NCBI RefSeq assembly: GCF_002224125.1
Contig: NZ_NCSM01000054.1
Coordinates: 123,625 to 187,624, forward strand
Direction of reading: 5' to 3'
Length of the DNA stretch: 64,000 bases
DNA from: Streptomyces sp. NBS 14/10
GTDB taxonomy: Bacteria; Actinomycetota; Actinomycetes; Streptomycetales; Streptomycetaceae
Below, piece after piece: positions 17,869 to 26,630 of the stretch. Position 1 is the first letter of the stretch. Every line of letters starts with the position of its first letter. Below the pieces are notes generated by a model. It was given only the letters and a program-made list of their open reading frames with translations, did not search any database and was not told the DNA's origin. A program made the position numbers and the translations under genes.

Positions 17869-18032
17869 GGGAGTAGTGGGCTGATCGGCTGAATGTGGCT
17901 GATGGGCTGATGGGCCGAACGAGCGGGTTGTTGACCGCCAGTCGGAGGCAATCGGCCCGGTCGGCCGCGTGTCGGTCCCCCACGGTGGAAGACAGCAGGG
18001 CACTCGGGAAACCACCGCAGCAGAGGTCGCCC

Positions 18033-19049
18033 ATGCGCTCGCCCGCCACCCCCGTCGTCCGCGCAGCCGCCCAGTCCGCCGCCGCGCTCGCCCTGCTGGT
18101 GCCCGCGGTGTGGTGCGGAACCGCGCAGTCCGCGACCGCGTCGGCCGCCGTGCCCTCCTGCGGACGGCGGGAGAGCCCCCGCTTCCCGATCGACGCCCGG
18201 CTGCACGGCGGACCGGCCCGGTACGCGCGGGGCGGAGGCTGGCGCGCCTGGCACCTGGAGCTGCGCAACACCACGCGCGTCGAGTGCCGCGCCATCCACC
18301 CCATCGCGATCCTCGTCGACCGCGCGCACGCCCTGCGGCCCGACCACATCCGGATGGAGTTCCTTGACCCTTACGCCGACAAGGCCGCCGGTGGCCGATG
18401 GCGGCCCGTCTCCTTCGAGACCACGGACGAGGACGAGAACATCGGGGTCTTCGGCGACCCGTTCCAGGGCTTCACCGTGCCCGCGCGCGGGAGCGTGAAG
18501 GTGCGGGTGCGGTCCCGCTTCACCGACTCCGCGCCGACCGGCCCCGTCACCGCGAACGTCATCACCATGGAGCGCCGCGCGGACGACGGGGACTGGGTCG
18601 GCCAGTCCGGCGACTACGACTTCCGCATCGAGCGCGCGGCGGGGGTGGGGGCGGAGGAGGCGAGCGGGGCCGGTACGGAGGAGCCGGGGGAGCCCCGTAA
18701 GAGCGGGCCCAGCGCCGGTGAGCAGCCCAGTACGGGCGGGCTCCGCACCGGTGAGCCTCCCGCCGAGCCGCGGCCCGAGCCCCGCGCCGATCAGGGGACC
18801 GGCGCCGGCGGGCGCACCGGGGGCCCCGGGAAGACCGGGGGCCCCGTGGGCCTCGGGAAGGAGGAGCCGCCCGCCCGCGCCGACGCCACCCCCGGCCCCC
18901 GCGGCGAGGGCAGCAGTCGCGACCACCTGCCGCCTGAACTCGCCGCGACGGGCCGGGGCGTCGTACTCCTCGGACTCGCCGTGATCAGTGGCGCGCTCAT
19001 CGTCTCCGGTACCGCGCTGGTGATCAGGTCCCGGCGTCCGAGGCGGTGA
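18033..19049 (+). CDS. secreted LAxTG-anchored surface protein
   Basis: A 338-residue protein with a signal peptide (residues 1-38, ending ATASA) and a cell-wall sorting signal at the C-terminus: LAATG, then a hydrophobic stretch (VVLLGLAVISGALIVSGTAL) and RSRRPRR. LAxTG is the motif used by class E sortases, so this is a probable substrate of the sortase at 12489. The mature part holds a beta-rich domain (about 45-200; WRAWHLELRNTTR, FTVPARGSVKVRVR) followed by a Gly/Pro/Glu-rich low-complexity linker (about 215-300). The frame is open from 17895, but ATG 18033 with AGAGGT upstream gives the proper signal peptide. The function is unknown. Confidence 0.85.
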   Translation: MRSPATPVVRAAAQSAAALALLVPAVWCGTAQSATASAAVPSCGRRESPRFPIDARLHGGPARYARGGGWRAWHLELRNTTRVECRAIHPIAILVDRAHALRPDHIRMEFLDPYADKAAGGRWRPVSFETTDEDENIGVFGDPFQGFTVPARGSVKVRVRSRFTDSAPTGPVTANVITMERRADDGDWVGQSGDYDFRIERAAGVGAEEASGAGTEEPGEPRKSGPSAGEQPSTGGLRTGEPPAEPRPEPRADQGTGAGGRTGGPGKTGGPVGLGKEEPPARADATPGPRGEGSSRDHLPPELAATGRGVVLLGLAVISGALIVSGTALVIRSRRPRR

Positions 19050-19062
19050 GAGCCGGCCGCCG

Positions 19063-19224
19063 CTACCGCCCTCTGGGCGGCTCGCCCCGGCGGCGGAGCT
19101 CTTCGTCAAGCTTCTCCGCACCACTCCGGGGCTGGTCGGTGGTGCCCTTGCCCTTGCGTGAGGCTTGCCGCGCCCGTTGCTGGCCCTTGTTGATCGCGTC
19201 CTTGAGCTTGTCTTTGAGGCTCAT
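19063..19224 (-). CDS. small basic hydrophilic protein, 53 residues
   Basis: A short gene read from ATG 19224 with a GGAG ribosome binding site 7 bp upstream, ending at a TAG at 19063. The product starts MSLKDKLKDAINKGQQRARQ and ends in ELRRRGEPPRGR: highly charged, mostly helical, no membrane segment. Codon third positions are G/C-rich, which supports coding. I do not recognise a family with certainty; it faces the sortase-substrate gene (convergent, 14 bp apart). Confidence 0.65.
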   Translation of the reverse strand: MSLKDKLKDAINKGQQRARQASRKGKGTTDQPRSGAEKLDEELRRRGEPPRGR

Positions 19225-19334
19225 CTGAATCTCCTTCGCGGGGGAGCGGAAGCGGCCTTGTCAGGCGCGGCCTTCACCACCAGGATCGGCCGCCGGCCCG
19301 GCTCTGTCGCGCTGGAGCGCTTGCCGCGCGGCCG

Positions 19335-19371
19335 CCCCGGTCCCGTCTGCCGAGGTCAGACGGGACCGGGG
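19335..19371. terminator. 15-bp perfect stem-loop
   Basis: CCCCGGTCCCGTCTG and its exact reverse complement flank a 7-base loop (CCGAGGT). It lies between the small basic gene and the HAD gene in a 255-bp gap that otherwise shows nothing recognisable. It may terminate readthrough into the HAD gene, or serve in its leader. Confidence 0.65.
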
Positions 19372-19479
19372 AGGTCCAGGTCGCGGCCCGGCTGACTACC
19401 CTGGACCCTCGGCCCGTCCGCAATGGCGCGGTCGGTGTCCCCACTCAGGTGTTATTGGTGCACGGCAGGAGAGTCCGCA

Positions 19480-20259
19480 ATGGCAGAGCGCAAGCCGATC
19501 GAGTCCTGGCTCACCGATATGGACGGGGTGCTGATGCACGAGGGGATCCCGGTGCCCGGGGCCGACGCCTTCATCAAGCGCCTGCGCGAGTCCGGTAAGC
19601 CCTTCCTCGTGCTCACCAACAACTCCATCTACACCCCGCGCGATCTGCACGCCCGGCTGTCCCGGATCGGCCTGGACGTGCCCGTCGCCAACATCTGGAC
19701 GTCCGCGCTGGCCACCGCCAAGTTCCTGGACGACCAGCGGCCCGGGGGTACGGCGTATGTCATCGGCGAGGCGGGGCTGACCACGGCCCTGCACGACATC
19801 GGCTATGTCCTCACCGACGTCGAACCGGACTATGTGGTCCTCGGCGAGACCCGTACCTACAGCTTCGAAGCGCTCACCAAGGCCATCCGCCTGATCAACA
19901 ACGGTGCCCGCTTCATCGCCACCAACCCCGACGAGACCGGGCCCTCGGCGGAGGGCGCGCTGCCCGCGACCGGGTCCGTGGCCGCGCTGATCACCAAGGC
20001 GACGGGGGCCGAGCCGTACTTCGTCGGCAAGCCGAACCCGCTGATGATGCGCGCCGGGCTGAACGCGATCGGGGCGCACTCCGAGACCAGCGCGATGATC
20101 GGCGACCGGATGGACACCGATGTGCTGGCCGGTCTCGAGGCGGGCATGGAGACCTTCCTGGTGCTCACCGGGGTCACTCAGATCGGAGAGGTCGACCGGC
20201 ACCCGTTCCGGCCGTCCACGGTCGTGAACTCCATCGCGGACCTGGTCGAGCGGGTGTGA
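19480..20259 (+). CDS. HAD-IIA family hydrolase (NagD-like phosphatase)
   Basis: A 259-residue cytoplasmic phosphatase of the HAD superfamily. Motif I is LTDMDGVLMHEG (nucleophile and acid/base Asp), motif II VLTNNS, motif III lysine in GKPNPLMM, and motif IV MIGDRMDTDVLAG. The C2 cap between motifs II and III is of NagD size. ATG 19480 has AGGAGAG upstream and a family-like N-terminus (MAERKPIESWLTDMDG); the frame to 19423 is less likely. Physiological substrate (nucleotide or sugar phosphate) unknown. Confidence 0.92.
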   Translation: MAERKPIESWLTDMDGVLMHEGIPVPGADAFIKRLRESGKPFLVLTNNSIYTPRDLHARLSRIGLDVPVANIWTSALATAKFLDDQRPGGTAYVIGEAGLTTALHDIGYVLTDVEPDYVVLGETRTYSFEALTKAIRLINNGARFIATNPDETGPSAEGALPATGSVAALITKATGAEPYFVGKPNPLMMRAGLNAIGAHSETSAMIGDRMDTDVLAGLEAGMETFLVLTGVTQIGEVDRHPFRPSTVVNSIADLVERV

Positions 20260-20374
20260 CGCCGGCCGGAGCCATCTGACGCGTACGGACTGACCCATAC
20301 GGAGCAGCCGGGGGCCGCAGCGGATGCGGCTCCCGGCGGCGCGCGTGAGCCTCGGTGGTGTCAGGAGGTTCACC

Positions 20375-20668
20375 ATGCGTTCGCTCGCCCTCACGCTCCG
20401 TATGGCCGCCTGTGCGGCGGCGGTGGTCATGGCCATCGCCGGACCCGCCGCCGCGGACCAGGAGGACAACGCCCCCGCGCGCCCGGCCCACCCGGCCCAC
20501 CCCGCCCACCACGCCCATCCGGGCATCGCCCCGGCCGATGACGCGGCGCGCCAGGACTTCGGCCGGGCCGAGGCGTACGGCCTGGTGCTCTCCGGGGGCA
20601 CGGCGCTGGCCGTCGCCGGGCTGGCGGTGCACCGCCGCCGTCGCCCGGTCGGAATGGCATCGGGCTGA
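20375..20668 (+). CDS. small secreted or membrane-anchored protein with His/Pro repeats
   Basis: A 97-residue protein: signal peptide (residues 1-27, ending GPAAA), a short PAHPAHPAHHAHPG stretch, and a C-terminal hydrophobic helix (GLVLSGGTALAVAGLAV) with basic end HRRRR. This resembles a short cell-surface protein with a membrane anchor but has no clear LPxTG or LAxTG. The ATG at 20375 has a strong AGGAGG. Its stop is 5 bp before the next gene, a sortase-like pseudoenzyme, so the two are probably one operon. In other Streptomyces a small exported protein often precedes a class F sortase. Confidence 0.75.
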   Translation: MRSLALTLRMAACAAAVVMAIAGPAAADQEDNAPARPAHPAHPAHHAHPGIAPADDAARQDFGRAEAYGLVLSGGTALAVAGLAVHRRRRPVGMASG

Positions 20669-20673
20669 CGGCG

Positions 20674-21327
20674 GTGTACGGGAAGGGCTTGGGCCGGGTC
20701 GGCCGGCCGGTCGCGGGGGTGGCCTGGGCGGCGCTGCTCCTCGGGCTGTGGCTGTGGGGCCATGACACCGCGGAGGGCCTGGGCGGTGTGGTGCCGGTGA
20801 CGGGAGACGTGGCGGCCGTGGGGCGCCCGCCCGCCCATCCGCTGCCACCGTCCCGGGAACCGCTGCCGTCCGTACGGGCGCGGCGCGTCGTCGTCGCGTC
20901 GGCGGGAATCGCGGGGCGGGTCGGCGAGCCGGGCCGGGGCCGGAGCTGGAGCCGGCGAATGGGCCGGGGCGCTGACTGGTACGGCGTGGGGGCGCGGCCG
21001 GGGGCCGCGGGTACGGCGGTGCTGATCGGGCCCGCCGACGCCGGTGTCGTCCGCCGCCTGGGCGGGGTCAGGCGCGGGGACGCGGTGCGGGTGTCGCGGG
21101 CGGACGGGACGGTGGCCGAGTTCACGGTCGAGGGCGTCGAGATGGCCATGGCCGGGCGGTACGACGCGCGGCGGGTGTACGGGGCGCGGGCCCGGGGCCG
21201 GGCGGAGCTGCGGCTGGTCGCGAGGGACGGAATCCACGGCGAGTACGGAGAGCACGGGGCGCGCGGGGCGTACGCGGCGCCTGGTGCGCGCGTGGTGGTG
21301 TCGGCGTATCTGACGGGGATTCGGTAG
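20674..21327 (+). CDS. class F sortase-like protein lacking catalytic residues
   Basis: A 217-residue protein with an N-terminal membrane anchor (about 10-29) and a sortase F-like C-terminal domain: DWYGVGARPGAAGTAVLIG, GGVRRGDAVRVSRADG, FTVEGVEMAM and a terminal VVVSAYLTGIR all follow the family pattern. The active-site positions are changed: where the family has AGHVD the protein has IGPADA (no His), and where it has a TCGG-type Cys motif it has LVARDG (no Cys). The protein is therefore probably not a transpeptidase. It may be a decaying gene or a non-catalytic partner; codon use is still normal and the frame is open. GTG start at 20674. Confidence 0.75.
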   Translation: MYGKGLGRVGRPVAGVAWAALLLGLWLWGHDTAEGLGGVVPVTGDVAAVGRPPAHPLPPSREPLPSVRARRVVVASAGIAGRVGEPGRGRSWSRRMGRGADWYGVGARPGAAGTAVLIGPADAGVVRRLGGVRRGDAVRVSRADGTVAEFTVEGVEMAMAGRYDARRVYGARARGRAELRLVARDGIHGEYGEHGARGAYAAPGARVVVSAYLTGIR

Positions 21328-21504
21328 GCGTGCGCGCCCCGGCGCGGCTGAGGGCCCGCACCACGCCGTACGGGCGAAATCGCGCAAAGGGCTGTGGACA
21401 ACCCTGTGGGGGTCGGTGTGGTGTGTAAGCATGGATTCGACCGGTCTTGTCCTACCCGGGGGCCTGAGGGGCGCCTCCCGGAGCGTGCACCCAAGGGGGA
21501 GTGG

Positions 21505-22557
21505 ATGTACGGGAGTTACACCGGCCGTCGGCGCAGGGCTGTCCGTGTGGGGGCCGCGGTGGGGGCGCTGCTGTCGCTTGTGACGCTCTCCGGCTGCTTC
21601 GGCTCGTCGTCCTCCGACAGCGAGGAGGAGTCGATCGCGGCCGCCAAGCCCGCGCAGCGGCCCAGGAATGTCGTGCCGTACTGGGTGAATCCCGACGGCA
21701 GCGCGGCGCGGCAGGTCGCCGCGTACCGCAGGAAGGGGGCGGACGCCGAGGCGAAGCTGATAGGGCGGATCGCGGCGCAGCCGGTCGCGGAGTGGCTGGG
21801 GGTGGACGATCCGGAGGGCCAGGCGCGCGGGTTCACCGAGGCCGCCGCCCGGGAGGAGCGCGACGCGCTGCTGGTCTTCTACAACATCCCGCACCGCGAC
21901 TGCGGACACTACTCGAAGGGCGGCGCCGCCGACGGCAATACGTACCGCGCCTGGCTGGACAAGGCGGTCAGGGGTATTGGCGACCGGGCCGCCACGGTCA
22001 TCCTGGAGCCGGACGCGCTGCCTCACGCGGTGGACGGCTGCACGCCCAAGAAGTTCCTCGAGGAGCGCTATGACCTGCTGACCGGGGCCGTGGACAAGCT
22101 CAAGGGGCTGCCCCACACCAAGGTCTATCTGGACGCCGGGAATCCGCACTGGATCAAGGACCCGCGCCGGATGGCCGAGCCGCTGAGGCGGGCGGGGCTG
22201 AAGAAGGCCGACGGCTTCGCGCTCAACATCGCCAATTACCAGACCACCGAGGACAACAAGGCATACGGCAAGAAGCTCTCCGCCCTGGTCGGCGGCAAGC
22301 CTTTCGTGATCGACACCAGCCGTAATGGCAACGGCCCGGTGCCGGGCAAGGAGGACCCCGAGGCCTGGTGCAACCCCAAGGGGCGGGCGCTGGGCGAGAC
22401 GCCGACGGTCCGCACGGGCGACGGCGCGGTCGCCGCGTATCTGTGGATCAAGCGTCCGGGCGAGTCGGACGGCACCTGCAAGGGCGGCCCCAAGGCCGGC
22501 CAGTGGTGGCCGCGGTACGCGCTCGACCTCGCCCGTAACGCTAAACGGCGCCGGTAG
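21505..22557 (+). CDS. cslZ: glycoside hydrolase family 6 lipoprotein (CslZ-like)
   Basis: A 350-residue exported beta-1,4-glucanase. The signal peptide ends in a lipobox (LSGC, near residue 30), so the enzyme is probably a membrane-anchored lipoprotein outside the cell. GH6 motifs are present: VFYNIPHRDCGHYS, VILEPDALP (acid), DTSRNGNGP, EAWCNPKGRALG and AYLWIKRPGESDG. It is convergent with glxA, 8 bp apart, and matches the place of cslZ in the Streptomyces cslA-glxA-cslZ locus, where it is thought to process the glycan made by CslA at hyphal tips. ATG at 21505 with GGGGGAG upstream. Confidence 0.9.
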   Translation: MYGSYTGRRRRAVRVGAAVGALLSLVTLSGCFGSSSSDSEEESIAAAKPAQRPRNVVPYWVNPDGSAARQVAAYRRKGADAEAKLIGRIAAQPVAEWLGVDDPEGQARGFTEAAAREERDALLVFYNIPHRDCGHYSKGGAADGNTYRAWLDKAVRGIGDRAATVILEPDALPHAVDGCTPKKFLEERYDLLTGAVDKLKGLPHTKVYLDAGNPHWIKDPRRMAEPLRRAGLKKADGFALNIANYQTTEDNKAYGKKLSALVGGKPFVIDTSRNGNGPVPGKEDPEAWCNPKGRALGETPTVRTGDGAVAAYLWIKRPGESDGTCKGGPKAGQWWPRYALDLARNAKRRR

Positions 22558-22565
22558 CCGACCGG

Positions 22566-24524
22566 TCAGTGCTTCGAGGCGCCCGCGGACGCGGGCACCT
22601 CCACCCAGGCCGCCTTTGACGGGGTGCCCTCGTCGTCCACCACCGTGAGCATGTACCACCCCGGCGGGACCAGCGACGGGTCCTTCGGGATCCGGACGGT
22701 GACGCTGTCCCGGCCGGCGACGAAGTCCAGCGCGATCGACCGCTGTTCGACGTTGGTCACATGGGTGAAGGACCCCGGGCGGATCAGCCGCACCCGCTCG
22801 ATGGCCGGTGCGTGCGGGGTCCGGTAGGTGGCCTTCGCCCCGTGCTTGACGGTCCGCGGCGCGGTGTCGACCAGCGTGGGCCGCGCGTCGCGGAACAGAT
22901 ACGGCGGGGTGTACAGGTCGATCTGCTGCTGGAACGTCCCCGGCTTGGTGTTGGCGGAGTCGCCGAACAGCGAGTCGGAGCCGAAGGTCATCACCCGGCC
23001 GTCGGGCAGCAGCAGCGCCCCGGAGTGGTAGTTGCGGCCCACCAGCGGGTCGGCCACAGCGCGCGCGGTGTTGGTCTTGGGGTCGTAGACCTCGGCCCGC
23101 AGCACATTGCTGCCGTCGCGCCCGCGGTAGTCGCCCGAGCCGTTGGTGGTCAGGAGGGTGTCGTCCGGGAGGATGACGCTGCTGGGGTAGCGGACCTCGG
23201 AGTACAGCTTCGGCCCGTCGTGGAAGCGCGGCCGTGCCTTGCGCAGATCGACGATCCGGGTCTTCGCGGTGGCCCTGGGGTCCTCGCCGACCCCGCCGCC
23301 GCCGAGCACCATGTACCGCTGCTCCTGGGCCGGGGGCAGCAGCACGGACATCGACGTCTCCAGGATGTCCGGGTCGCTCATACCGGGCACGGTCTTGAAC
23401 ACATTGGTCTTCAGGTCCCAGATGCCGGGGGTGCGGCCCACGTTGTCCGGGCCGTATCCGGCGTTGGAGCCGGTGTAGAAGATCCTGCCGCCTTTGGAGA
23501 GGAAGAGCGCGGGGTACGTGGGGAAGAACCGCTTCTTGGGCAGGTACTTCCACTTCTTGGTCCGGGGGTCGTAGGTCTCGTTCTTCCCCGGTACGACCTG
23601 GCCGATCTCGTCCAGGCCGGAGACCGACAGCACCCGGCCGTCCTGGAGGGTGGTCAGGGTCGGGTACCAGCGGGCCTCGTGCATCGGGTCGACGGGGACA
23701 TAGCGCTCGGCGACCGGGTCGAACTCGTAGGCGGTCTTGATGCCCTGGAAGTCCTTCTTGTCGAAGGACAGCTTCTGCGCGATGCCGTAGAAGTTCCGCC
23801 GGTCCTTGCCCTCCAGCCCCTCGATCCGGTAGTTGTCCTGGGTCCCGGTCTGGTACCGCTTCCCCTTGCGCAGCGCCTCCACATAGACCCGGGCGGTGCT
23901 GGCGGTCACGGTGACCTTGCCGGACTTGCGGTTCTTGGCCTTCTTGGCGCGCGGAACCAGAACCGGGTCCTTGGACTCGAAGACCTTGCCGTTCTCCTTG
24001 CCGGTGAAGCGGGTGCCCGCCGGGAACGTCTTCGGCTTGTCCGGGTCCTCGTTGTGGACGAACATCAGGCCGCCGGCCTTCTCCACATCGCCCTTGAGCT
24101 TTTCGTACCGCTGAGTGCCGCCCGCCACCAGCAGTTTTCCGTCCGGCAGCTGGGAGTGTCCGGCGCAGAAGAGGTCCTGGGGGGTGGGAATGTTCCGGTA
24201 GCTGTTCTTCACCGGGTCCCACAGGACGCTCCGGAAGGACTTGGCGGCGAAGTTCTTCGCGTTGTTCCCGGAGCCGGCGACCAGCAGCACCTTGCCGGTG
24301 TGCAGCAGGGCGGCGTGGATCGTGTTGATCCGGTACTCCTCGGGGACGTTCACCACATCCCAGTGGCCGTTCCTGGCCTTGTACTCCGGCTGGTTGATCT
24401 TGTACTTGTGGTACTTGTCCGAGCTGAAGCGGTAGAGGGCCGGTCCGTTCATTCCGGCCAGCATGAGCACAGCCACCGCACCGATCCCGAAGCGGCGGGT
24501 GCGGCGACTCGGTCGGTACTTCAC
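22566..24524 (-). CDS. glxA: mononuclear copper-radical oxidase GlxA
   Basis: A 652-residue galactose-oxidase-like enzyme with an N-terminal membrane anchor (about 12-30). Kelch-type beta-propeller repeats carry the active site: Cys120 in DLFCAGHS, which crosslinks to the Tyr (residue 287) in HEARWYPTL, with the stacking Trp286 beside it; RNYHSGALLL supplies the axial Tyr and a His ligand, and FTHVTNVEQR the last His. GlxA oxidises an alcohol group of the CslA-made glycan at Streptomyces hyphal tips and is needed for normal morphology. The GTG start at 24524 lies 3 bp after the cslA stop, so the genes are translationally coupled. Confidence 0.95.
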   Translation of the reverse strand: MKYRPSRRTRRFGIGAVAVLMLAGMNGPALYRFSSDKYHKYKINQPEYKARNGHWDVVNVPEEYRINTIHAALLHTGKVLLVAGSGNNAKNFAAKSFRSVLWDPVKNSYRNIPTPQDLFCAGHSQLPDGKLLVAGGTQRYEKLKGDVEKAGGLMFVHNEDPDKPKTFPAGTRFTGKENGKVFESKDPVLVPRAKKAKNRKSGKVTVTASTARVYVEALRKGKRYQTGTQDNYRIEGLEGKDRRNFYGIAQKLSFDKKDFQGIKTAYEFDPVAERYVPVDPMHEARWYPTLTTLQDGRVLSVSGLDEIGQVVPGKNETYDPRTKKWKYLPKKRFFPTYPALFLSKGGRIFYTGSNAGYGPDNVGRTPGIWDLKTNVFKTVPGMSDPDILETSMSVLLPPAQEQRYMVLGGGGVGEDPRATAKTRIVDLRKARPRFHDGPKLYSEVRYPSSVILPDDTLLTTNGSGDYRGRDGSNVLRAEVYDPKTNTARAVADPLVGRNYHSGALLLPDGRVMTFGSDSLFGDSANTKPGTFQQQIDLYTPPYLFRDARPTLVDTAPRTVKHGAKATYRTPHAPAIERVRLIRPGSFTHVTNVEQRSIALDFVAGRDSVTVRIPKDPSLVPPGWYMLTVVDDEGTPSKAAWVEVPASAGASKH

Positions 24525-24527
24525 GTT

Positions 24528-26348
24528 CTATCGTCCCCCAAGGGATGGATCGGCGGTCTGCTTCTCGGTCTGCTTCCCGGTCCGTTTCTCCTGGCGGAGG
24601 GTCCACCGCCAGGCGATGATCGGCGCGGCCGTGACAGCCAGGGCAAGTGATGCCCAAACGGTCATCGCTGGATGACTGTGGTCGAAATAGAAGGAAGAGG
24701 CGAGCGACCCGCCGAAGACCGCCAGGAAGAAAAGGTGAATCCGGAAGGTGCCGAAGAGTGTGTCGGGGCTCGCCGAGTCGCCCTTGGGCGTCACCACGAA
24801 CCTGCTCTTACGGCGCAGTACGGCGTCCATCAGCGAGCGGGCGTAGATCGGCGCGGCGAGGGCGGACATCACCATGCCGGCCACGCCGCCGGAGCCCTCC
24901 GGTTCGTGCGGGGAGACGTTGTGCCGCCGGTTCCAGATGTACAGACCGATCTGCAGGGCCGAGGCGTTGCCGTAGAGCATCATCCAGATGGCGGGGTCGA
25001 TCTGGAGCCCCGAGGCGCCGAAGCCGAGGAAGAGCGCGCAGCTGAGGGCGGCGAGAATCCAGTTGAGCGCCGACGCCGGATAGAAGATCACCATCAGCGT
25101 GTAGTTGAAGAACTTGCCCGGCGGCAGGGTGAACGGCGCCTTCCAGAACTGCTTGAGCAGCGTCTCGTAGGTGCCTCTGGACCAGCGCAGCTGCTGGGTG
25201 AAGAAGTCGGTCCAGGCGCCCGGGCCCTCGCCGACCGCGAGCACGTCGGGGGTGTAGACGGAGCGCCACTTGCGGCCGGTGGCGGGGTTGCGGTGGCGGT
25301 GCAGTTCGAAGCCGGTGGCCATGTCCTCGGTGATCGAGTCGTACAGTCCGCCGATGCCCTTGAGAGCGCTGATCCGTACGGCGTTGTTGGTGCCGACGAA
25401 CATGGGGCCGCCATAGGCGTTCCCCGCGCGCTGGATGAGGGCGTGGAAGAGGAACTGCTGGCTCTCGGCGGCCTTGGTGACGGCCGCGTCGTAGTTGCCG
25501 TAGACCTGCGGGCCGACGACGAAGGCGACGTCCGGGTCGCGGAAGTAGCCGAGCATCCGCTCCAGGTAGTTGGGGAGCGGGACGTGGTCGGTGTCGACGG
25601 AGGCGAAGTAGTCGTAGGCGTCGCCGTGGGCGTCCAGCCAGGCGTTGTAGTTGCCGTGCTTGGTCCTGGCGCGGTGCGGGCCCTTGGGCCGGTTCCACTT
25701 CTCGACGCCCTTGCGGGTGAAGTGGCGTACGCCCAGGCGCGCGCAGACCGCCTTCACCGCCGGGTCGTCGCCCTCGTCGAGGAGCCAGACGTGCAGCGTT
25801 CCGCGGTGGCGCACCCGCACCGCCGCCTCCAGGGTCCGGGTCACCATCTCCAGCGGCTCCTTGCCGGGCACGAAGGAGGTGAGGAAGGCGACCTTGGTGC
25901 CGGTCTCGGGCACCACCGGGACCGGGTCGCGGGCGACGAGGGTGGCATGCGCGTTGGACAGCACATTGAGCGTGCGGAACAGCTCGATCAGCCCGATGGA
26001 GACCAGCATCACGGTGTCCATGGCGGCCATGACGGGGCCGACGCCCTCCCGGCTGGTCCAGTGGGCGGGCTGCATCAGCCACAGCAGCAGCCCCAGCGAG
26101 AGCAGGGGCGCGGCGCCGAGCAGCAGCGCGGCGCGGACGCGGTGCGGTTCGTCGGCCAGCAGCCCGCGGTAGCGCACCCGGTACGGTTTGGCTGAATTTC
26201 CGGCGCTTTCGGAATCCGGTCGGCTGAGCGGGCCGGCGAGCCGGCTGTAGTGCTCGTAGTCGTACTTCGGCAGCGGCGGCCGGGGCCGGTGCCGGGGCGG
26301 TTCGCTGTGGTGCTGCCGTGGGACGCGCGCGCTGGTCGTCGACGCCAT
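24528..26348 (-). CDS. cslA: cellulose synthase-like glycosyltransferase CslA
   Basis: A 606-residue GT2 membrane glycosyltransferase that makes a beta-glucan-like polymer at the hyphal tip. The catalytic motifs are LDEGDDPAV (first Asp region), ASVDTDHVP, TEDMATGFELH and the processive-synthase QQLRWSRGTYE. Membrane helices flank the GT domain (two before, several after about residue 400). The first 60 residues are Pro/His-rich and cytoplasmic. The start ATG at 26348 is followed by a normal family N-terminus. It forms the cslA-glxA operon; the 282-bp region upstream (26349-26630) should contain its promoter. Confidence 0.95.
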   Translation of the reverse strand: MASTTSARVPRQHHSEPPRHRPRPPLPKYDYEHYSRLAGPLSRPDSESAGNSAKPYRVRYRGLLADEPHRVRAALLLGAAPLLSLGLLLWLMQPAHWTSREGVGPVMAAMDTVMLVSIGLIELFRTLNVLSNAHATLVARDPVPVVPETGTKVAFLTSFVPGKEPLEMVTRTLEAAVRVRHRGTLHVWLLDEGDDPAVKAVCARLGVRHFTRKGVEKWNRPKGPHRARTKHGNYNAWLDAHGDAYDYFASVDTDHVPLPNYLERMLGYFRDPDVAFVVGPQVYGNYDAAVTKAAESQQFLFHALIQRAGNAYGGPMFVGTNNAVRISALKGIGGLYDSITEDMATGFELHRHRNPATGRKWRSVYTPDVLAVGEGPGAWTDFFTQQLRWSRGTYETLLKQFWKAPFTLPPGKFFNYTLMVIFYPASALNWILAALSCALFLGFGASGLQIDPAIWMMLYGNASALQIGLYIWNRRHNVSPHEPEGSGGVAGMVMSALAAPIYARSLMDAVLRRKSRFVVTPKGDSASPDTLFGTFRIHLFFLAVFGGSLASSFYFDHSHPAMTVWASLALAVTAAPIIAWRWTLRQEKRTGKQTEKQTADPSLGGR

Positions 26349-26630
26349 GAGTCATTCCCCCCGCACGCGAAAGCTGGCCGCGTGCTGAAGCCCGTTCGTC
26401 GTGTGCTCTCCCCTGAAACGGCCCCCCTCGGCCGTACGGGCACATTAGTGGAGACAACCGACGATGCGGACATGGAACGGCCGCCCCGCGCATGCGCAAC
26501 AGCGAGAACCGGACCTTTCCGGCGGGGAGGGGTGAATCGGCCGCGGCGCGAGGCGGGAGGCGGTGCGAGGCGGGAAGGCAGTGCGAGGTGGGAAGCGGTG
26601 CTCAGGCCGGTCGTGGTGCGGGGCGCCGGG

